A DNA stretch of 64,000 nucleotides from Candidatus Poribacteria bacterium (GTDB lineage: Bacteria > Poribacteria > WGA-4E > GCA-2687025), in assembly GCA_028818695.1 (NCBI GenBank), contig JAPPNK010000007.1, forward strand, positions 50,144-114,143. The letters run 5' to 3'. Below are positions 17,325 to 26,131 of the stretch, one piece after another. Positions within the stretch are counted from its first letter, which is position 1; each line of letters opens with the position of its first letter. The notes under the pieces were generated by a model. The model searched no databases and had not been told where the DNA came from. It saw only the letters and a program-made list of their open reading frames with translations. A program made the translations under genes and the position numbers.

Positions 17325-18758
17325 ATGACGACAGAGACGACTCTGGAATGTTTCGATGCCGGGCGCAAAGGATCGGGTCCCGAAAATCTAAAACGATGGT
17401 TAAAGGACCCGGCGTCCTGGGCGGCGGAGGCGATGGACCTGGAGCTGTGGAGCCGACAAAAAGAGGTGCTGCGGTCGGTGTTTTCAAACAGGCGAACGGC
17501 GGTGCCGGCGGGGCATGGCGTCGGAAAAACGTTTGTGTCGGCGGCGGCGTCGCTGGCGTTCCTGTATCTGCGGCAACCCTCCAAGGTGATCACAACGGCG
17601 CCGACATGGACGCAGGTGCGCCAGCTGCTGTGGAGCGAGATCAACGCGCTGTACAAGGACCGCCTCGCGCCGGCGGACTACCCTGGCTCCGCCTCTCAGA
17701 CGCGCCTGCAGATACAGGACGACTGGTTCGCGCTCGGCATCTCGCCGGCGGACCGAGTCCGTTTTCAGGGCTTTCACCAAAAACATGTGCTGGTCGTCAT
17801 CGACGAGGCGCCGGGCGTCCGCCGGGAGGTGTATCAGGGCGCCGATTCGCTCATGAGCGCCGGCGACGCCCATATGTTGATGATCGGAAATCCGACCGAA
17901 CGGCAGGGGCATTTTTACGACGCATGCCGCTCAGACGCTTGGAATGTGCTGCGGATGGGCTGCTTGGACTCGCCGAATTTCACGGGCGAGGCGGTGTCGG
18001 AGGAGCTGAAATCGCGTCTCGTCGCGCCTGTCTGGGTGGAGGAAAAGGCGCGCGAATGGGGAGAAGATTCCCCTGAATACATGTCGAAAGTGATGGGCTA
18101 CTTTCCGCAGATTTCCAGCGACCAGCTCATTTCGCTGGAATGGGTTGAGCGGGCGGTTGAGCGTCATGAGGCTGGAGCGGCGGAGGCGGAGGGCGCGCTG
18201 CGCATGGGCGTCGATGTGGCGCGCTACGGATCGGACGCGACGGTTTACACGTTGGCGTCCGAGAATCGAGTTGAGCGCATCGAAGAGGAGCGGGGGCGAA
18301 GCGCGATGGAGATCGCGGGCCGCGCCGCGCGTTTGAAGAGCGACATGGGGGTTCAGCGCATCGCGGTGGACGACATCGGAGTCGGCGGAGGCGTGGTCGA
18401 TCGGCTGCGGGAATTGGGAGTTCCTGTCGCGGCGGTGAACGCGGGCAGCTCCGCTCTCGACAAGAGCCGTTTTTTGAACAAGCGCGCCGAGATGTGGTGG
18501 ACAATGCGCGAATGGATACGGAACGGGGGAGCGGTTCCGCGGCATGGGCGGCTGATGGAGGATCTGACGGCGGCGCGGTACGCCTACTCGTCGAAGGGGC
18601 AGATCAAGCTGGAGAGCAAGGACGAGATGCGGAAGCGTTTAGGGCGCAGCCCCGACTGCGGCGATTCGCTCGCTTTGGCGTTGTCGGTTGGGCTGTCGCC
18701 GTCGGGGTTGGCGCGGTTTGTGTCGGGAGGCGGAGGCGGGCGGCTCCTTCCTGTTTAA
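17325..18758 (+). CDS. Phage terminase large subunit-like ATPase/nuclease, orphan
   Basis: 477 residues. N-terminal ATPase: Walker A GHGVGKT at residues 63-69, Walker B VVIDEAPG at 157-164, coupling motif IGNPTE near 188. C-terminal RNase H-like nuclease: D297 in MGVDVARYGSD, DD at 349-350 in VDDIGVGGG, and a third acid in SPDCGDSLALAL near 455. This is the full TerL layout with all key residues. ATG 17325 sits just after a strong GGAGGAGG. No small terminase, portal, capsid, tail or integrase gene is within reach on either side, so it is either a relic of a prophage or domesticated. Confidence 0.87.
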   Translation: MTTETTLECFDAGRKGSGPENLKRWLKDPASWAAEAMDLELWSRQKEVLRSVFSNRRTAVPAGHGVGKTFVSAAASLAFLYLRQPSKVITTAPTWTQVRQLLWSEINALYKDRLAPADYPGSASQTRLQIQDDWFALGISPADRVRFQGFHQKHVLVVIDEAPGVRREVYQGADSLMSAGDAHMLMIGNPTERQGHFYDACRSDAWNVLRMGCLDSPNFTGEAVSEELKSRLVAPVWVEEKAREWGEDSPEYMSKVMGYFPQISSDQLISLEWVERAVERHEAGAAEAEGALRMGVDVARYGSDATVYTLASENRVERIEEERGRSAMEIAGRAARLKSDMGVQRIAVDDIGVGGGVVDRLRELGVPVAAVNAGSSALDKSRFLNKRAEMWWTMREWIRNGGAVPRHGRLMEDLTAARYAYSSKGQIKLESKDEMRKRLGRSPDCGDSLALALSVGLSPSGLARFVSGGGGGRLLPV

Positions 18759-18852
18759 GCGGACAGGCGTTCCTTCCTCGCCGCCCTTGCGCTAAAACGC
18801 CAATTAAGATACAAAGACCCGCAGCTTCAAACAAAACACGTTGGGAGACGTT

Positions 18853-19824
18853 ATGAGCGTACGTTTTGGCATCGTCGGTTTAGGCATGGGTATGAACCGA
18901 GCCAACCAGGTCAACTCCACCGAGGGGGCGGAATTGACCGCCGTCTGCGATCTGGACGAAGGGCGGCTCAAAAGGGCGGTTGACCAGTTCGGATGCGCGG
19001 GGCATACGGACTACAAAGAGATGACCGAAAGGGACGACCTAGACGTCGTCTGGGTGATGCTTCCAAGCGGAATGCATGCCAAATTCGGCATTGAAGCGGC
19101 GAACAACGGCAAGCATGTCATCACAACAAAACCGATGGATGTGACCCTGGAAGCGTGCGACGCGCTCATCGCCGCCGCTGAAGAGAACAACGTCCATCTC
19201 ATGATCGACTTTGAAGAACGGCACCGCCCGTCCAACCGGCGCATCAAAAAAGCGATCGACGACGGGCTGCTCGGAAAAGTGATACTGGGCGAGATTCGTC
19301 TCAAGTGGTGGCGCAGCGCCGGCTACTACCATGGCTGGCACGGCACATGGGCGCTGGACGGCGGCGGATCGCTGGCGAACCAGGGCGTTCATCAGCTGGA
19401 CCTGCTCGCCTGGTTCCTGGGCGAGCCTGCCTCCGTTTACGGACACTTCGGCGTTTACGGCGGGGAGGAGCATCGAGAAGTGGAAACCGAAGACCTTGTC
19501 CATGCGCATGTGAAGTTCAAAAGCGGCGCGCTCGGCGCGATCCTGACGACGACAACATGCCCAAAGCATCAACAGACGCAGGTGCAAGTACACGGAACGA
19601 AAGGCATTGTCGGCACGGGACCGGATGTGTGGGAGTTTGTGGAAAGCGGCGTGGAGGTCGATCCCGGCCCAAGCCCGCGCAACACAACCGAAGACGCCCT
19701 TCTTGTCATTCAAGAAGGCAAAAAACCCGCATGCGACGGCAACGACGGACGCCGGACGGTGGAGCTGTTCAACGCGGTGTATGCGTCAGGACGGGCGGGC
19801 AAAGAGATTCAGCTGCCGCTGTAA
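18853..19824 (+). CDS. Gfo/Idh/MocA family NAD(P)-dependent oxidoreductase
   Basis: 323 residues. Rossmann start FGIVGLGMGMN (residues 5-15), then AVCDLDEGRL, VWVMLPSGMHAKFGIEAANNGKHV and TTKPMDVT, where the usual EKP is TKP (the Lys is kept). The C-terminal sheet domain includes LGEIRLKWWR and DGGGSLANQGVHQLDLLAW with the conserved catalytic-region His. The substrate is likely a sugar, inositol or sugar acid. ATG 18853 follows GGGAG by 5 nt. It stands 94 nt after the terminase-like gene and 12 nt before comF. Confidence 0.9.
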   Translation: MSVRFGIVGLGMGMNRANQVNSTEGAELTAVCDLDEGRLKRAVDQFGCAGHTDYKEMTERDDLDVVWVMLPSGMHAKFGIEAANNGKHVITTKPMDVTLEACDALIAAAEENNVHLMIDFEERHRPSNRRIKKAIDDGLLGKVILGEIRLKWWRSAGYYHGWHGTWALDGGGSLANQGVHQLDLLAWFLGEPASVYGHFGVYGGEEHREVETEDLVHAHVKFKSGALGAILTTTTCPKHQQTQVQVHGTKGIVGTGPDVWEFVESGVEVDPGPSPRNTTEDALLVIQEGKKPACDGNDGRRTVELFNAVYASGRAGKEIQLPL

Positions 19825-19836
19825 TGCGCAGTGCGG

Positions 19837-20652
19837 ATGTCCAATCGAATGAAAAAGTGGACGCGCTCCTTCATCAAGGCGGCGACGGACGGCGCGCTGG
19901 ATCTGCTCTACCCGATGGACTGCCGGCTGTGCGGGCGAAAGGGCGTCGGCTCGTCCGTCCTGTGCATGGTCTGCTGGGAAAAGATCCCGCTTTGGAACGG
20001 CGCAAAATGCGGAAGCTGCGGCGCCCCAAGCCCGGACGATCTGGACAAATGCGGCTACTGCCCTCAGAGTAAAGAGGCGAATGAGGCGCTCGGAAAGATA
20101 CGCTCGGCGGGGCATTATTCGGGGGTTTTGCGCGCGGCGCTGCTGGCGATGAAGTATGAGCGGAAGCCGCATATGGCTTCGCATTTTGCGGAGATGATCG
20201 TTCGCGTGGAGCCGCCGTTGTACGACTGGGGAGTTTACGAGGCGGTTGTGTATGCGCCTGGTCACCGCATCCGCCGTTTGGAGCGCGGTTTTGATCAGGC
20301 GGCGCTGATTGCGCGGCGTCTGGCTCAATTGATCGGCTTGCCGGTCGGGTCGGGCTGGCTGCGCCGCGTGAAACGGACGCGCATCTTGGCGCGCGTCGGC
20401 GATTTTGAGGCGCGGCGCAGCGAGCTGGAGGGCGTTTTTAAAGCGAAACTGCCGGCGAAGGCGAGGGGGCGGCGGCTCCTTCTGGCGGACGACATCGTGA
20501 CGACAGGCGCCACAACCGGAGAGATTGCGCAGACGCTTCGGGAGGCGGGAAGCGGTCCGGTGGATGTCGTGAGCGCGGCGCGCGCATATCATCCCGCCCC
20601 GTTTGATCATGAGGAGTCGGCGCTGTTTGACAGGTCTGGAAATTGGATTTAA
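19837..20652 (+). CDS. ComF family phosphoribosyltransferase-like protein
   Basis: 271 residues. The N-terminus has four Cys-x2-Cys pairs (29/32, 43/46, 58/61, 72/75), a zinc-ribbon region usual in ComF. The C-terminal half is a phosphoribosyltransferase fold with PGHRIRRLERGFDQAALIA and the PRPP loop LLADDIVTTGATT. ComF proteins are needed for DNA uptake in naturally competent bacteria, acting after transport; the precise reaction is unsettled. Starts at GTG 19831 and ATG 19837 are both possible and neither has a strong ribosome site. A stem-loop terminator follows 18 nt after the stop. Confidence 0.88.
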   Translation: MSNRMKKWTRSFIKAATDGALDLLYPMDCRLCGRKGVGSSVLCMVCWEKIPLWNGAKCGSCGAPSPDDLDKCGYCPQSKEANEALGKIRSAGHYSGVLRAALLAMKYERKPHMASHFAEMIVRVEPPLYDWGVYEAVVYAPGHRIRRLERGFDQAALIARRLAQLIGLPVGSGWLRRVKRTRILARVGDFEARRSELEGVFKAKLPAKARGRRLLLADDIVTTGATTGEIAQTLREAGSGPVDVVSAARAYHPAPFDHEESALFDRSGNWI

Positions 20653-20670
20653 CCCCGCCCGCTTCTTTTG

Positions 20671-20706
20671 GGGCTATACGCTTGACTAGCCAGAGGCGTA
20701 TAGCCC
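20671..20706 (+). terminator. Stem-loop terminator after comF
   Basis: An 11-bp perfect inverted repeat, GGGCTATACGC and GCGTATAGCCC, with a 14-nt loop. The tail GGTTGTGTTT is only moderately T-rich. The convergent lipoprotein gene ends at 20800, so it may serve both strands. Confidence 0.65.
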
Positions 20707-20799
20707 GGTTGTGTTTCAGCGATGCGTTTTTTCGGACTGTTTCGCTTTCTTTGTGCTGCTCCGCTCACAGAGACGACGCAAATTCCTTCTCTTCTGCGT

Positions 20800-21489
20800 T
20801 CATTCTGTAGGCGTTGGTCCTTCGTATATCCAGACAGTTATGTTTTTTCTTCCCCATGCTGTGTGTGTTCTGAGGAAGAGTTTTACCGGTTTGCCGTTCT
20901 TGTCATAACGGAATTCGAAACCGACCTCATGGAGTTGCCAGAGATAGTCCTTAGATATTTCGCCATGCCCCGCCTCGCTGAAGAAATTTCGGGGAGCGAG
21001 ATCGCTTGTGTATAATATCGCCACACTCCTTTCAAAATCGATGTTCAACAGTCGGTACCACATAAATGCCAATTCCATATCCCCATCGGCGGGACGGTAT
21101 TCCAGCGTGATTGTCCCCGCCTGCTCCCATCCGACAGACTCGCCCTGGGGAAATATGTCCAATACGCCGCCACCTCTGCCGATCCATATGTTGTATGCAT
21201 TATGGCCAAGGGTTTCACTTTCCAGAACCCACCTTCCGCGGTGTTTCATCGCCCAGTTTCTCAGTTTGCCTAGATTGACCGGGAGCTTGTCCAACGGGGC
21301 TTGCATTACCCCTTGGTTGGCGACGGGTTCCAGGGACAGTTCGTCGAGAAGAGTTTCCAACTCGAGGGGGCCAGATGTCTGCGGAGCGGGGCGCGCTTCT
21401 ATATCTAGTTCTTCAATGCTTTCGCGACAGCCCCATAATACGAGCGCGACCGCGGCTGCAGCAATCGTGAGAGTTCGTTTCAGCATCAT
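20800..21489 (-). CDS. Predicted lipoprotein, unknown function
   Basis: 229 residues. Signal peptide with lipobox LVLWGC near residue 20, then an acidic linker and a globular part: WAMKHRGRWVLESE, GGVLDIFPQGE, TITLEYRPADGD and FEFRYDKNGKPV. No family recognised. ATG 21489 is chosen because GAAGGGA lies upstream and the signal peptide starts there; the frame is open to 21681 but that part overlaps the methyltransferase end. The region is less GC-rich than its surroundings, which fits transferred DNA together with the adjacent methyltransferase. Confidence 0.72.
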   Translation of the reverse strand: MMLKRTLTIAAAAVALVLWGCRESIEELDIEARPAPQTSGPLELETLLDELSLEPVANQGVMQAPLDKLPVNLGKLRNWAMKHRGRWVLESETLGHNAYNIWIGRGGGVLDIFPQGESVGWEQAGTITLEYRPADGDMELAFMWYRLLNIDFERSVAILYTSDLAPRNFFSEAGHGEISKDYLWQLHEVGFEFRYDKNGKPVKLFLRTHTAWGRKNITVWIYEGPTPTE

Positions 21490-21568
21490 TGGCATTCCCT
21501 TCTGTGTTGATCCAAATTGAATGCGCTGCGTTTCAAGCAGTAAGTCGGTCGCCACGGGAGAATTCATT

Positions 21569-22999
21569 TTATTCCATGGGGTTGAACGCCATCCGCATCT
21601 GGACAGCGTCGATGATTTCGTTGCGTTTATACGGATGAACCATGGGAGGCAGTTTAGGCGATACGCCTTTGAAGAACTCACGGATCGACCAGAGTTTCAG
21701 GCGCGGATATTCGACTCCGTCGACCGTGATGTCGCCAAGGCTGAACGCAATGCGGTGCATATCGCCCGACTGGATCGGTTCCAGGGTGATGAAGCGTCCG
21801 ATGGCGGCTTTGTTCAGCTCCATCGCGCCGATGAAAGCCCGGAGGTCGTCCGGTATCACTTTCAGACCGCTCTTGACCTGCGCCAAAGCCGCCCGTGCAT
21901 TGATAAGTTCGTCGGGAGCGTCCGGACTTTGCGCCAACTTGCCGCGTCCATCAACGCCCCCGTCGCCCGTCTGCCTGGTGTTCGGCGCAAAGCCGGGCAG
22001 CCGATCCACAGCCCATGCCTCAAAGTCAAAGCGGTTCTCCCGCGCCATCGCATACGCCTCGTCTATGTTCTTCGGGATGAGGTGCGCCGGGATGCTCAGG
22101 TCTTTCAGATGCGGCCGTTCGCGGCGTATGAGATCAATGGCGAAGGAGCTGATGTCGATGCCGATCCAGCGTCGGTTGAGAAGATACGCTGCCTCTATTG
22201 TCGTACCGCAGCCGCAGAACGGGTCTAAGACAAGATCGTCCTCGTTGGACGACGCCTCTATGACTCGCTCCAGAAGCGCGAGCGGTTTTTGTGTTGCATA
22301 GCCCAATGAAGTTGATCGCTCCATCGACTGAAAGACCGTGTTGATTTCCCATACACTGTCGCACAGTTTACTGGACTTGCCCGTCCATCCTGAAATTTTT
22401 GCACTTTTTATGCGGATCGGGTTGAAGTGATTCCGATCGCCGCTCGAATAAAATAGAATTGTATCATGCTTCCGTGGGAAGAAACGCTTTGGATGTCCGG
22501 TTCCTTTATACCACCATACGATTTCATTTCGGAAGTTGTCATGCCCGAAGATGTCATGCATGAGAACTTTGAGGTAGTGGCTCGCTGTCGGATCGCAATG
22601 CAGATAAATAGAGCCTGTGTCTTTTAGAATACGCCGCATTTCTACCAGCCGCTCCGCCATATACGTTATGTATGCGAGCATGCCGCTGCCGCCCAGCGCA
22701 TGGTACAGCCCGACGACCGCGCCGTGACCCGGACGTCTCGGCGCATTCTCAAATCCTGCATAGCGTTCCGCAGCGGCGCGGTTCCAAGTCCATGTATCGC
22801 AGAACGCTCGGAACTGCGCCTGATCCTTGTCCAGCCCTGCAAAGAGCATGCTGTAGTTCGCCTTACTATTGAATGGCGGGTCTAGATAGATCAGGTCGAC
22901 GCAGTTGTCCTCCCACTGCCGCATCCAGTCTAGGCAGTCGCCGTAATAGAGCGTGTTGGCGTCGGGAGGTGATCTATCGGGCGTGGTGGACGCGTTCAT
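21569..22999 (-). CDS. DNA methyltransferase fused to PD-(D/E)XK nuclease domain
   Basis: 476 residues. The N-terminal part is an amino-methyltransferase (N6-adenine or N4-cytosine): DPPF at residues 40-43 comes before the SAM motif FCGCGTT at 261-267, the beta-class order. Residues about 320-400 look like an Mrr-type nuclease: E327 in FDFEAW, D350 in GDGGVDG and QVK at 374-376. The pair would make a single-chain restriction-modification enzyme, or a methyltransferase with a dead nuclease. Target recognition is probably in residues 170-250. No separate restriction or specificity gene is nearby. A broken methyltransferase stub lies just upstream. Confidence 0.83.
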   Translation of the reverse strand: MNASTTPDRSPPDANTLYYGDCLDWMRQWEDNCVDLIYLDPPFNSKANYSMLFAGLDKDQAQFRAFCDTWTWNRAAAERYAGFENAPRRPGHGAVVGLYHALGGSGMLAYITYMAERLVEMRRILKDTGSIYLHCDPTASHYLKVLMHDIFGHDNFRNEIVWWYKGTGHPKRFFPRKHDTILFYSSGDRNHFNPIRIKSAKISGWTGKSSKLCDSVWEINTVFQSMERSTSLGYATQKPLALLERVIEASSNEDDLVLDPFCGCGTTIEAAYLLNRRWIGIDISSFAIDLIRRERPHLKDLSIPAHLIPKNIDEAYAMARENRFDFEAWAVDRLPGFAPNTRQTGDGGVDGRGKLAQSPDAPDELINARAALAQVKSGLKVIPDDLRAFIGAMELNKAAIGRFITLEPIQSGDMHRIAFSLGDITVDGVEYPRLKLWSIREFFKGVSPKLPPMVHPYKRNEIIDAVQMRMAFNPME

Positions 23000-23062
23000 T
23001 AGGCGTCCACCTTGAGAACACAGGCTGAAAAAATTTGAAACGACTGGCGGCTTAGATTAGCC

Positions 23063-23212
23063 TTATGGGCGAGATGGGAGGTGGCGGGGAGAGGTGGCGG
23101 GGAGAGGTGGTCGGAAGATTCTGTATCTTTTCACACCGCTCATGATGCCCAAGTTGTCGCCCGTCCATATGGTGCGCGAGGCAAAGTTGGCTGTCGGCGT
23201 TTGCTGTTTCAT
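23063..23212 (-). pseudogene. 5' remnant of a second DNA methyltransferase
   Basis: A short frame beginning MKQQTPTANF and continuing RTIWTGDNLGIM is the usual N-terminus of another amino-methyltransferase family ('.TIWTGDNL.IL.GM'). The similarity stops after about 27 residues, where the sequence runs into 13-bp tandem repeats and never reaches the expected DPPF motif. It looks like a gene truncated by recombination, 63 nt upstream of the intact methyltransferase. Confidence 0.55.
23079..23110. repeat. 13-bp tandem repeat, 2.5 units
   Basis: Two perfect copies of AGGTGGCGGGGAG and a partial third, at the point where the methyltransferase remnant loses similarity. Confidence 0.85.
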
Positions 23213-23544
23213 ATCGGCACTATACATGATGGTTTGCCGGCTTGTCTTCTGACTCCGTATTTTCAATTTAGACCGCTTAAGGGGTACAGTCAAAGCCTAC
23301 CAAAAGTCGCTGAATCTACATGTCGTCTATGTTGTATAGACCATACGCTAAATTTTCGGAAGTAAGGTTTTTAAACGTTTGGCTCTTTTAGTCCATACAT
23401 TTCCCAATAAAACTTAATATGGCGCCGCTGTAGATTCTAGGCGCCTGCGATCAGTACCTCATGCGTCCGCGCTGGAGGACGCCCGAATCAGCCCCTCCAG
23501 CGCTCTCTTGGCGGCCCCTGAGTGAATCGACTCGCCCATCGCCT
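23213..23544. other. Non-coding gap, nothing recognised
   Basis: 332 nt of lower GC between the methyltransferase stub and the ABC permease. I see no convincing gene, tRNA or terminator. It may hold decayed remains of the restriction-modification island. Confidence 0.4.
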
Positions 23545-24495
23545 TTATCGTTCAGTCTGCCCCCGCATATCGAACCAGACCGCCGCGACGAGCGCGCCTC
23601 CCTTCATGATGTCCTGCCAGAACGGTCCCCAGTTGGCGAGGCTCATTCCGTTGTCGAGGCTTGTCATGACGAGCGCGCCCAGCAGCGACCCCGGCACCCC
23701 GCCCCGTCCGCCCATCAGGCTTGCGCCGCCGATGACGCACGCGGCGATTGCGTCCAGTTCCAGCAGTTTCCCCGCCTCTGGGCTGGCGCTGCCGACGCGC
23801 GCCGTCAAGATGAGACCCGCCGCGCCTGCGACCGCGCCCATCAGGCTAAACACCGCGAGCGCGATTTGGCGCGTGTTGACGCCGGCAAGGCGCGCCGCCT
23901 CTTCGTTGCCGCCCGTCGCGTAAATGCGCCGTCCAAAGGGGGTCCAGACGCTCATTCCCCAAAACAGCGCCGCCAGAGCCGCGACCGCCACAAGCGGCGC
24001 CGGCAACCCCCACCCTGGCGGCACATTCGCGTTCCCTAGCGAGCGCGCCCAGGCGTCCGCCGGCAGCGGTATCGTCAATCCGCCGGTGAGCGCCAGCATC
24101 CCGCCTTTATACGCCATCAACCCCCCAAGCGTGACGATGAAGGAGGGTATGCGCTGATACGCCGTCAAAAAGCCGTGAAACGCGCCCAGCCCAGCCCCTA
24201 GAACGACAACGCCCGCCGCCGCCAAGCCGGACGGCAAACCGAGGCGAGCGACAGCGACCGCCAGCGCCGCGCCTAAAAATCCAGCCAGCGAGCCGACCGA
24301 CAGATCGATATGCCCCGCCGCGATGACGAGCGTCATTCCGACGGCGAGTATCGCCGTGACGGAGGACTGGCGAGTCAGGTTTGCGAGGTTGCGCGGCGAT
24401 AAAAACAGTCCGCCCGTCGCAACGGCAAAATATGTCCAAATCAGCAGCAGCGCCGCCGCCATGGCGTATGCGCCCGGCTTTTTCATCCTTCTCAT
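23545..24495 (-). CDS. Sugar ABC transporter permease (RbsC/XylH type)
   Basis: About 316 residues and 8-10 membrane helices. NLTRQSSVTAILAVGMTLVI, AAGHIDLSVGSLAGF, YQRIPSFIVTLGGLMAYKG and FGRRIYATGGNEEAARLAGV are the conserved blocks of BPD_transp_2 permeases for ribose, xylose and similar sugars. Several starts are possible near the end of the ATPase gene (24507, 24495, 24486); 24495 begins 1 nt past the ATPase stop. It pairs with the double ATPase gene. No periplasmic binding protein gene adjoins, which such a transporter needs. Confidence 0.88.
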   Translation of the reverse strand: MRRMKKPGAYAMAAALLLIWTYFAVATGGLFLSPRNLANLTRQSSVTAILAVGMTLVIAAGHIDLSVGSLAGFLGAALAVAVARLGLPSGLAAAGVVVLGAGLGAFHGFLTAYQRIPSFIVTLGGLMAYKGGMLALTGGLTIPLPADAWARSLGNANVPPGWGLPAPLVAVAALAALFWGMSVWTPFGRRIYATGGNEEAARLAGVNTRQIALAVFSLMGAVAGAAGLILTARVGSASPEAGKLLELDAIAACVIGGASLMGGRGGVPGSLLGALVMTSLDNGMSLANWGPFWQDIMKGGALVAAVWFDMRGQTER

Positions 24496-24496
24496 T

Positions 24497-26029
24497 TTAA
24501 GGTTCATTCTCGCGCGTATCGGCGCCGACCGCCGCCGCCAAGACCGCTTCCGCCGACGCCTGCGCCATGTCGTCAAAACGCGCCGCGGCGCGCCCGTTTC
24601 GCATCGCAAGTACGCGGTCGGAAAGTTGAAGAATCTCCGTCATGTCGGACGACGCCATGAGAACGGCGGCGCCCTGTTCCGCCAAACGGCGCGCCAGTCC
24701 GTGTATCTCCGCCTTCGCCCCGACATCCACGCCGCGCGTCGGCTCGTTCAGCAGCAGTATGCGCGGCTGCGTCATGAGCGCCTTTCCGATCGCCGTTTTC
24801 TGCTGATTGCCGCCGCTGAGGCTGCGCGCCTCCGCCTGAACGCCGGGCGGGCGTATGTCCAACCGCCGCGCCATTTCCTCGGCGCGCCGACGCCGCTCCT
24901 TGCGGTTCAACAAGCCATGCGGCGCGATCTCGCCCAGTATCGGCGCCGTCAGGTTCGTCTCAATGCTCTCGTCCAGCCAGAGGCAGTCCCGCTTGCGGTC
25001 TTCGGTGAGGAGCGCCATGCCCGCCCGCATCGCTTCTATCGGGCTGCGTATCCGCGCGGGCTTGCCGTCGATCTCAATCCGCCCCTCCGTCCGCCCTCTC
25101 CATGCGCCGAAGACGCTCAACAGCAGTTCGGAGCTGCCGCAGCCCATCATCCCCGCCAGACCCAGTATCTCGCCAGGGCGCGCTTCAAGGGACAGATTAT
25201 CCACCTTCGCCCGACCCGCGCCTGTGTATGCAGACCAGTTTTGAAGCGTCAGCGCGGGCTGCGTCTCGGACGCTTTTTTCACATGCGTACGGTTTTTGAG
25301 CTCGCGCCCGATCATCTTTTCCACCAGAAAAGACGGCGTCAATCCGTCCATTTTCCAGGTTCCGACGCTTTGTCCGTCGCGCAGAACGGTCGCGCGGTCG
25401 GCGATCTCAAACAGCTCCTCTAGACGATGCGAGATGTAGATCAGCGCCGTTCCGCTCCGTTTGAGCCGTTGAAGGACGGCAAACAGCGTCTCCTTTTCGG
25501 TTTGGGTTAAGGCGGAGGTCGGCTCATCCAGCGCGAGTATCTTGGCGTCCCTTGCCAGCGCCTTTGCAATCTCCACCATCTGCCTTTGTCCGACGCCCAG
25601 CTGCGAGACGGGCTGCGCAGGGTCGGCGTCCAGTTGAAGCGTCTCCATCAGGCGGACGCATTCGCTTCGCATGCGCCGTTTGTCGAGCAGCCCGCGCCGC
25701 GTCGGTTCTCTTCCAAGCGCGACGTTCTCTTCAATGGACATCATCGGGGCGAGGGCGAGCTCTTGGTGGATGACGGCGGCGCCGGCGTTTTGCGAGTCGC
25801 GCGTATTGCGGAAGCCCGCCGTTTTTCCGTCGATTCGCAGCTCCCCCTCGTAGGAACCGATCTGCCAGCGTCCGCTGAGAATGCCGATCAAGGTCGATTT
25901 CCCGGCTCCGTTTTCTCCGCAGAGGGCGTGTATCTCGCCGTAACGCGCCTCAAAAGAGACGTCGTCCAGCGCCAGAACGCCGGGGAAACGCTTGGAGACG
26001 CATACAGTTTGAACGGCGGGCGGCTGCAT
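24497..26029 (-). CDS. Sugar ABC transporter ATP-binding protein, two ABC domains
   Basis: 510 residues, the usual size for RbsA/XylG/MglA. Domain 1 has Walker A GENGAGKST near residue 40, the signature-like VGQRQMVEIAKAL and Walker B ILALDEPTSAL. Domain 2 has the degenerate Walker A GMMGCGSSELL typical of this family, signature LSGGNQQKTAIGKAL and Walker B ILLLNEPTRGVD. ATG 26029 (MQPPAVQTV) is chosen; the frame is open to 26113 without similarity. The gene overlaps or abuts the permease downstream. Binding protein missing locally; xylose-like sugars are a guess from overall resemblance. Confidence 0.93.
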   Translation of the reverse strand: MQPPAVQTVCVSKRFPGVLALDDVSFEARYGEIHALCGENGAGKSTLIGILSGRWQIGSYEGELRIDGKTAGFRNTRDSQNAGAAVIHQELALAPMMSIEENVALGREPTRRGLLDKRRMRSECVRLMETLQLDADPAQPVSQLGVGQRQMVEIAKALARDAKILALDEPTSALTQTEKETLFAVLQRLKRSGTALIYISHRLEELFEIADRATVLRDGQSVGTWKMDGLTPSFLVEKMIGRELKNRTHVKKASETQPALTLQNWSAYTGAGRAKVDNLSLEARPGEILGLAGMMGCGSSELLLSVFGAWRGRTEGRIEIDGKPARIRSPIEAMRAGMALLTEDRKRDCLWLDESIETNLTAPILGEIAPHGLLNRKERRRRAEEMARRLDIRPPGVQAEARSLSGGNQQKTAIGKALMTQPRILLLNEPTRGVDVGAKAEIHGLARRLAEQGAAVLMASSDMTEILQLSDRVLAMRNGRAAARFDDMAQASAEAVLAAAVGADTRENEP

Positions 26030-26131
26030 AAGGGCGCGTCCTGCAGATGTCGTTGAGGCGAGTCTATACAGCGGCGCGCTGATGCGCAAGCTCTCCGCCC
26101 CGCCCGCGTTCACATGCGATCGAGCCTCGCC

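Noticed and set aside
15374..18758. Prophage containing the terminase-like gene
   Set aside because: Neighbouring genes are host type; no portal, capsid, tail, integrase or att-like repeats seen.
23079..23110. 13-bp tandem repeats as a replication origin or iteron array
   Set aside because: Only 2.5 units, GC-rich, with no dnaA box cluster or rep gene nearby.
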